Part shown: positions 6,157 through 10,495 of the stretch, piece by piece | Position numbering within the stretch: position 1 is the first letter of the stretch | Layout: each line of letters begins with the position of its first letter | From: Bacteroidetes bacterium UBA2234 | GTDB lineage: Bacteria > Bacteroidota > Bacteroidia > NS11-12g > UBA955 | NCBI GenBank assembly: GCA_002347985.1 | Contig: DDYM01000071.1 | Span: forward strand, 4,779-15,273 | Reading direction: 5' to 3' | Length of the DNA: 10,495 bases | The notes under the pieces: generated by a model | Told to the model about the DNA's origin: nothing | What the model saw: the letters and a program-made list of their open reading frames with translations, nothing else | The model's database searches: none | Made by a program: the position numbers and the translations under genes

Positions 6157-7932
6157 TTAGGATTTGGGGATCACCAGTTTTTGTCCGGGCTTGATTGCCG
6201 TGGGCTTTTTTAGGTGATTTCGCTTGGCGATGGCCTCGTGACTTACATGATAGATTTGCCCAATACGGTAAAGGTTTTCACCTGGTTTAACCACATGAAT
6301 TTGTTCGTTGCCTAGACTCGGAGTTCTAGTAGGTGCAGGCGTCCTATTCGGTGTGGGTGTTATACTTGATGCGGGAGTTCTATTCGGCGTTGATGTTGGT
6401 GTGCGGATTATGGTTGGGCTGGAGGTGACGGTCGGTGAGGTTATTTCCGTTGGTGTGGGTTTTGGGGAGTTTGCATCAACAAGTGTGTCTGATCGCAGAG
6501 AATCGCCCATCGTTTGCGCATTGAAATCCCGAACCAATACCTTCATACTGGTATGTACAGTGTTGCTTAGGCCAGTAATGTCAAGGGTATCGCGAAAATT
6601 GACTTTGTTATAGGCCTGCATCAAGGATAGGGTGAAAAGTTGACCTTGAAGTGCATATCCGGCAGCATTGAAATGCAATTTGTCTGAGATTGTGAGTTGG
6701 TTTTTATACCAAGTGTGGAGAGATCCCCAACCGCCCATCGCGGCATTTAGGTCGTATACGGTGAGTTTTTCGCGCGCGGCAATCGTTTTGAGTTGATTGT
6801 TGATTGGTCGTTGCATTGGTGGAATGCGGTTTTTGCTTCTCGTATCCGGTGCAGTGGTTAAAATTATTGCGGCTTGCGGACATGCGATGCTCAGTTTGTG
6901 AAGAAACGCTTGAACTTGTTGTGTATAGGCGAGGGTATCGAGTTTGCCATTGTAGGCCTCATTTGTGCCGAAAGAAAAGATGATGATGTCTGGCTTGAGG
7001 TGCTGCAATTGTTCGATTGTCCAAGGTGCTTTGTCGATCAAGTGCGTAAATTGAGCCCCCACAACACCACAGTGGTGATACACTACACCGCGTCGTTTGT
7101 TGGGTACGAGTTCAAATCCATAGAATCCAAAGTGATTTTGATTCGGGCTTATTTTGGACAGTGTGAGTTGGAATTGATTGGTGGGTGTTGCGGTTTGATA
7201 GGAGCTAATGCCCCAGCCGGAGGGGTAAAACTGACTTCCAGTCCATTGGAAAGGGGTGGAAAGAGTTGGTGAGTAGGATTGCGAATCGGCGGAATGCCAA
7301 ATGTTGATTCTTTGGAATTGGGGTTCGTTAAATTTCTCGTTGAATTCTACTTGTAAGCTGCTTGTAGCCGTGAGTGTGGTTGCTCCATATCCAATGACAC
7401 CTAGGGGCGATTTTAGTCCGCCTGTCATTGTTTTTATACCTGTCCAAACGCCAAGGGGTTTTACAACGGTACCTCTGGGGCCATAACTTTTAGCCAGGGC
7501 ATAGGGGAAGAGGATTCCTTGGCCGGCGTTGCCATAAAATCCTTGGAGTTGTCTTCGGATTTCACCACTGAAATAATCACCTTGGATATGACTGTCGCCA
7601 ATTTGAATGATGGTAAAGAGTGTATCGGCGGACGCCGCACCTACATTGGTTTGTCGTCCGTTACCGCCCGGAGCGGAGCGAACGGGCGGATATTTTGATT
7701 TTGGCGGCTCTGTATTTGTCAGTGCCGGGTTGTTTAGCCAAACATTATGCAATTTTTGCAACGCAATTTTTAGCTTTGGCGATTCTTGCAAGGCGTTGCA
7801 GGGTAAGCAGATAACGGAGCTATCTTGCGGTACAATTGATACACTTGCAGTGTCTTTACTGCTGTGAGATTGAGAAAGGAGGGGATGAATCCAAAAAATG
7901 GAGCAATAAATGACAATCGATGCAATTCTCAT
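6157..7932 (-). CDS. Secreted SGNH esterase-like protein with domain insert, PT-rich linker and C-terminal LysM
   Basis: A 591-residue exported protein. Residues 1-20 form a signal peptide. The SGNH fold shows block I IGDSHIQGD (Ser114), a Gly-rich block II near HHCGVVGAQ (286-294), block III FSFGTNEAYN (Asn324) and block V DKLHFNAAGY (Asp417, His420). Blocks I and II are about 170 residues apart; the insert (~160-280) is rich in predicted strands, as in Ape1-type peptidoglycan O-acetylesterases, where a CBM35-like domain interrupts the SGNH fold. Residues ~490-540 are a Pro/Thr linker with TPNRTPA twice, and ~545-591 are a LysM domain (IHVVKPGENLYRIGQIY to IKPGQKLVIPKS) that binds GlcNAc-containing glycan such as peptidoglycan. 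The frame is open upstream to 8283, but that part lies inside the MBOAT gene and reads as nonsense; the ATG at 7932, 2 bases after the MBOAT stop, opens the signal peptide. Likely a wall-bound acetyl esterase or acetyltransferase; the substrate is inferred. Confidence 0.88.
   Translation of the reverse strand: MRIASIVIYCSIFWIHPLLSQSHSSKDTASVSIVPQDSSVICLPCNALQESPKLKIALQKLHNVWLNNPALTNTEPPKSKYPPVRSAPGGNGRQTNVGAASADTLFTIIQIGDSHIQGDYFSGEIRRQLQGFYGNAGQGILFPYALAKSYGPRGTVVKPLGVWTGIKTMTGGLKSPLGVIGYGATTLTATSSLQVEFNEKFNEPQFQRINIWHSADSQSYSPTLSTPFQWTGSQFYPSGWGISSYQTATPTNQFQLTLSKISPNQNHFGFYGFELVPNKRRGVVYHHCGVVGAQFTHLIDKAPWTIEQLQHLKPDIIIFSFGTNEAYNGKLDTLAYTQQVQAFLHKLSIACPQAAIILTTAPDTRSKNRIPPMQRPINNQLKTIAAREKLTVYDLNAAMGGWGSLHTWYKNQLTISDKLHFNAAGYALQGQLFTLSLMQAYNKVNFRDTLDITGLSNTVHTSMKVLVRDFNAQTMGDSLRSDTLVDANSPKPTPTEITSPTVTSSPTIIRTPTSTPNRTPASSITPTPNRTPAPTRTPSLGNEQIHVVKPGENLYRIGQIYHVSHEAIAKRNHLKKPTAIKPGQKLVIPKS
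6313..6465 (-). repeat. Pro/Thr-rich linker-coding low-complexity stretch
   Basis: This segment encodes about 50 residues made mostly of Pro, Thr, Ser and Arg (TPTEITSP, TPTSTPNRTPA, TPTPNRTPAPTRTP), joining the SGNH domain to the LysM domain. The unit TPNRTPA occurs twice, and the DNA shows matching short tandem-like repeats. Such linkers are typical flexible spacers and may vary in length between strains. Confidence 0.7.
7664..7689. repeat. GC-rich palindrome inside the SGNH-LysM gene
   Basis: CCGCCCG at 7664-7670 and its exact complement CGGGCGG at 7683-7689 enclose a 12-base GC-rich spacer (GAGCGGAGCGAA). In the reading frame it encodes roughly PPVRSAPGG, in the non-conserved region between the signal peptide and the SGNH domain. 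Its base composition stands out from the surrounding AT-rich gene. It may be a small REP-like or protein-coding palindromic element; this is inference. Confidence 0.5.
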
Positions 7933-7934
7933 GG

Positions 7935-9431
7935 TTAGAATTGGAAGTAAATGAAGGGTTGAACCACATCGTCTTTGAATTGAATGATGATTTGCAGGGC
8001 AATTGTCATCCAAAGTATCCATGTAAAAGTGGGGAGGATTTGTATTTCTTGGTATAGTTTTTCTTTGATTTTGGGAGGGAAGAATGCGATCAATGCTGCG
8101 AAGCATAATAGAATGCCGATTTCGCTGCGTGAAACCCAAAATCCGGTGAAATCTTGCCATCTGGTATGAAATACAATTTGCTCGATACTCGCAAATGCTG
8201 AGCCAAAGGATGTAGCCCGGAAAAAGATCCAACAAAAAGCAACAAAATGGAAGGTGATCGCGGTGCTCGCGATTCGGGCCCAATGGCTGTTGTTCTCATT
8301 CGGGAAAAGTTGCTTCCATGCTTTGTGGAAGGCCAGCGCTAAGCCATGTGCGAGGCCCCAAAAGACAAATCGCCAGTCGGCGCCGTGCCAAAATCCACCA
8401 ACCAACATGGTGATTAGTAAGAATAAGTAGGTGTTGAATTCGCCTTTTCGATTGCCACCCAGGGGTATGTAAATGTAGTCCTTGAGCCAGCTACTGAGGG
8501 AAATATGCCATTTGCGCCAGAAGACGGTCACATTTGTTGAGGTGTATGGGTTCTCGAAATTCTCTTTGAGTCGGTAGCCCAACATCAGTGCGATTCCTAT
8601 GGCGATATCGGAGTAACCAGAGAAATCGAAGTAAATCTGAAAACTATAACCATACATGGCCAATAAGTTTTCTGCACCGGAAAAATTCTGTGGTAGTTCG
8701 TGAACGATGTCGACGTATTTCCCAATGTAATCAGCGATAAATAGCTTTTTCAGTAAGCCACTCATTATGCGCAGCAAACTCTCTTTGTAGAGTGCCGCGT
8801 TGATGGGTTGAGGGGAGACAATTTGAGGCAGAAAGTCTTTGGCTCTAACGATTGGGCCCGCCACTAGATGCGGGAAGAATGTCATATAGAATGCGTAGTC
8901 GCTTACATTTTTAGAGGCCGGAATTTCATTTCTATAAACATCCATTAAATAACTGATGGATTGGAAAGTGTAAAAGGATATACCTATTGGCAGGAATAAG
9001 TTGTGGTCGGTGAATTGGGTGCCAAAAATCGAATTGAGGTTGTGGATGAAAAAGTTAGCGTATTTGAAGTATAATAGGAATGAAAGACTGTAAGATAGGG
9101 AAACCCAAAGCAGTAGTTTTTTTGTGGCTCCGGTCTTTTTTTGGATTAGCAGGGCAAATAAGTAATCGCTGAAAATCATCAACGCAAACAGACCCAAAAA
9201 TGGGCCACTTGATTTGTAGTAAAAGAAAAGAGAAAACGCGATGATATAAGCTTTTCTCCAAGCGTTGCGTTGGATAATGGCGGCGTAGAAAACCAAGAAA
9301 ATTCCAAAAACGGCAAGGAATGAAAACTCTGTAAAGAACCAAGGTTCTTTGGTGGAGTAACTAAAAATACGATTCAACAAATTTGGATCGTGTAGCGGAG
9401 CGAATATGTTATTGATCCAATTAGTATCCAC
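7935..9431 (-). CDS. MBOAT family membrane-bound O-acyltransferase (AlgI/PatA-like)
   Basis: A 498-residue polytopic inner-membrane protein. MBOAT proteins of the AlgI/DltB/PatA branch take an acyl group from a cytoplasmic donor and pass it across the membrane to an extracytoplasmic partner that modifies glycans. Family signatures in order are PIGISFYTFQSISYLMDVYR (148-167), FFPHLVAGPIVR (185-196), YFDFSGYSDIAIG (267-279), NFENPY (291-296), FWRKWHISLSSWLKDYIYIP (304-323) with His309, and GGFWHGADWRFVFWG (345-359) with the predicted catalytic His349. The start is GTG at 9431, inside the end of the upstream SGNH gene (11-base overlap), and the stop is 2 bases before the next ATG, so all three genes are probably translationally coupled. 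With an SGNH protein on each side, it should be the acyl-export component of an O-acetylation system. The family is certain; the glycan acceptor is not. Confidence 0.95.
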   Translation of the reverse strand: MDTNWINNIFAPLHDPNLLNRIFSYSTKEPWFFTEFSFLAVFGIFLVFYAAIIQRNAWRKAYIIAFSLFFYYKSSGPFLGLFALMIFSDYLFALLIQKKTGATKKLLLWVSLSYSLSFLLYFKYANFFIHNLNSIFGTQFTDHNLFLPIGISFYTFQSISYLMDVYRNEIPASKNVSDYAFYMTFFPHLVAGPIVRAKDFLPQIVSPQPINAALYKESLLRIMSGLLKKLFIADYIGKYVDIVHELPQNFSGAENLLAMYGYSFQIYFDFSGYSDIAIGIALMLGYRLKENFENPYTSTNVTVFWRKWHISLSSWLKDYIYIPLGGNRKGEFNTYLFLLITMLVGGFWHGADWRFVFWGLAHGLALAFHKAWKQLFPNENNSHWARIASTAITFHFVAFCWIFFRATSFGSAFASIEQIVFHTRWQDFTGFWVSRSEIGILLCFAALIAFFPPKIKEKLYQEIQILPTFTWILWMTIALQIIIQFKDDVVQPFIYFQF

Positions 9432-10362
9432 GATATTTTGCTGCGTTAAGGGTGATAATTGATGAACGGAAGGGCCGGCCGCGCTTGCGCGGCGGCTTCA
9501 TTGCCATCTTGTATTTTGCAGATGTTTGTAGCCAATTGGCAACGCTATCCATCCATACTCGGTAGCCTTGAACATCGGGATGACGTCCATCGCCTGCACG
9601 GGTGAGTTTGAGATTCTTGGTTAGGAAGAAAGTTCCAGAATCTGCGGAACTTTTGAATACACGGTTAATGCCGAAATCTTCATCCCAGTTGGCTGGTCCA
9701 ATCCAGGCATAGGGTATGTTCCGCATTTTCTTGGCCACCTGATTCGCTGCGATTTTTCTTGCTTTTAAGTCTCTCGCATACAATTCGTTTAAGCCAAAAA
9801 CAAGGAAAACATAGGTTGGTTTGTATCTCGCGATAATCTTGTCGATGGTGTCGGAACGACCAAAATTGAATACTGTTGCGGAATACCATTCCATAGATAA
9901 AATCAATTTGTGTCCGTTGGCCAAACAGTAATCGTTTAATGGATATCTTAAACCTCCGCTTTCTGAATCTCCAATAAGCAAAATCCTATGTTTGGTTGTG
10001 TCGGCAAATACAGGCAATTCATAAGCAGGAAGTGTGAATGCTCCGTTTGATTGCGACAGAAATGGCAGTGTAGAATCCGTGCTCGTTTTTGAAGTTGCCG
10101 AATCTCTGATTACTGAGGGTTGATTGACAGTGCTCGGATTTTCTGGTTCGTCCAAAGAGGCAAGCATTGCATCAATGTCTTGGTTGCCTAGGATTTGCTT
10201 AAGTTCTATTCCTGCGAAAGAAAATGCCTCAGGTTTGCAACTATAAATGTAAAGAAGTAGAATCGGTAGGGTGATGCTAAGGCCAGCCCAAACAATAAGC
10301 CAAGGCGAAGAGGGTTTTGCGGACGCAAAGTTCTGTGATTCCTTCGTCCCCTGCGCGGCCAT
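9421..10362 (-). CDS. Membrane-anchored SGNH-fold protein, probable O-acetyltransferase partner of the MBOAT
   Basis: From the ATG at 10362 the product is 313 residues with one N-terminal membrane segment (PWLIVWAGLSITLPILLLYI, ~20-39), a variable Ser/Thr-rich stalk to ~120 and an extracytoplasmic SGNH domain. Block I is LLIGDSESGG (Ser133), block III is VFGLNELY (Asn192) and block V is GDGRHPDVQGY (Asp258, His261), so the full Ser-Asp-His triad is present. Proteins of this kind beside MBOAT genes (PatB-, AlgJ/AlgX- or DltD-like in role) move the exported acetyl group onto a periplasmic or surface glycan. The frame stays open to a TTG at 10416, which would add 18 hydrophilic residues; I prefer the ATG, partly because a promoter-like box lies just upstream of that TTG. 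The basic tail includes KPPRKRGRPF, encoded by a GC-rich palindrome. The last codons overlap the MBOAT start by 11 bases. Confidence 0.85.
   Translation of the reverse strand: MAAQGTKESQNFASAKPSSPWLIVWAGLSITLPILLLYIYSCKPEAFSFAGIELKQILGNQDIDAMLASLDEPENPSTVNQPSVIRDSATSKTSTDSTLPFLSQSNGAFTLPAYELPVFADTTKHRILLIGDSESGGLRYPLNDYCLANGHKLILSMEWYSATVFNFGRSDTIDKIIARYKPTYVFLVFGLNELYARDLKARKIAANQVAKKMRNIPYAWIGPANWDEDFGINRVFKSSADSGTFFLTKNLKLTRAGDGRHPDVQGYRVWMDSVANWLQTSAKYKMAMKPPRKRGRPFRSSIITLNAAKYRGY
9474..9496. repeat. GC-rich palindrome near the 3' end of the membrane SGNH gene
   Basis: GCCGCGC (9478-9484) and its exact complement GCGCGGC (9487-9493) are separated by TT. Allowing one bulged G at 9477, the stem grows to 10 bp (9474-9496). 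It encodes the Pro/Arg-rich PPRKRGR segment after the end of the SGNH domain. Like the palindrome at 7664-7689, it is much richer in GC than its surroundings and lies in a non-conserved part of a protein. Confidence 0.5.
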
Positions 10363-10423
10363 CTTTTCGCGAGAATTGTCTTGTGGACTGTTCGATGTGT
10401 TCTGGTCAGGAGTCAAAGTCTCG

Positions 10424-10431
10424 CAAAAATA
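10424..10431 (-). promoter_or_regulatory. Candidate -7 box of the O-acetylation operon
   Basis: On the minus strand these bases read TATTTTTG, an exact match to the Bacteroidetes -7 consensus TAnnTTTG. They lie about 60 bases upstream of the ATG at 10362. No TTTG or TTG was found 19-21 bases further upstream, so the -33 element is missing or weak. A direct repeat AGGTCGA (10440-10446 and 10456-10462, 16 bases apart) lies just upstream and could be a regulator site. Both are tentative. Confidence 0.3.
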
Positions 10432-10495
10432 CTCGAATCAGGTCGACTTTTTAGTAGGTCGAAATGGGAAGTATAAACAACTTTTGCTCAGTGAA

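Noticed and set aside
7933..8283. In-frame 117-residue upstream extension of the SGNH-LysM reading frame
   Set aside because: It lies antisense-free but out of frame inside the MBOAT coding sequence, has no domain-like character, and the ATG at 7932 opens a proper signal peptide.
9463..9495. AT-hook-like peptide PRKRGRPF in the membrane SGNH protein
   Set aside because: The domain is predicted to be extracytoplasmic, and the residues result from translation of a GC-rich palindrome, so DNA binding is unlikely.
10451..10495. Minus-strand open stretch at the right edge ending in ...KLFILPISTY and a TAA stop, possibly the tail of an upstream gene
   Set aside because: Only 14 residues are visible, too few to support a gene, although a co-directional upstream gene remains possible.
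10464..10495. Plus-strand ATG with ten open codons at the right edge, possibly the start of a divergent gene
   Set aside because: Too short for any coding evidence.

Overview
The window looks like chromosomal DNA of a Bacteroidota species. Two neighbouring secreted proteins end in type IX secretion (T9SS) sorting domains, one type B (gliding-motility-associated C-terminal, CHU_C-like) and one type A (Por-secretion tail). Ribosome-binding regions are A-rich with no strong Shine-Dalgarno sequence. gmk and nadD lie next to each other, and the NadD motif has the GSFNPIH form common in this phylum. I cannot name a genus.

Layout. (1) Positions 1-1051, minus strand: guanylate kinase (gmk) followed 11 bases later by nicotinate-nucleotide adenylyltransferase (nadD), which runs off the left edge. 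(2) Positions 1052-1248: a divergent intergenic region with several short inverted repeats, including two related ACAAAT...ATTTGT elements just before the plus-strand unit. (3) Positions 1249-5958, plus strand: a two-gene unit of T9SS-exported surface or secreted proteins. The first (926 aa) has a probable seven-bladed propeller, five tandem ~70-residue cysteine-paired repeats and a type B sorting domain. The second (638 aa) has a choice-of-anchor-J-like domain, Ig-like modules, a PKD domain and a type A sorting domain. A perfect 14-bp GC-rich hairpin followed by a T run ends this unit. (4) Positions 6157-10362 (or 10416), minus strand, converging on that terminator: a tightly coupled three-gene operon. 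In transcription order it encodes a membrane-anchored SGNH protein, an MBOAT O-acyltransferase, and a secreted SGNH esterase-like protein with a domain-sized insert and a C-terminal LysM.

The most interesting part is region 4. A membrane SGNH protein (PatB-like in role), an MBOAT channel/transferase (PatA/AlgI-like) and an SGNH protein with Ape1-like domain order plus a LysM together match the three activities of the peptidoglycan O-acetylation clusters of Gram-negative bacteria: export of acetyl groups, transfer to glycan, and removal. The proposal is that this is a Bacteroidota version of such a cassette, with the esterase tethered to the wall through LysM. An exopolysaccharide O-acetylation role is the main alternative. 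Two of the three genes also contain GC-rich palindromes inside the reading frame that look like small inserted repeat elements. No tRNA, rRNA, CRISPR array, transposase or phage gene was seen.
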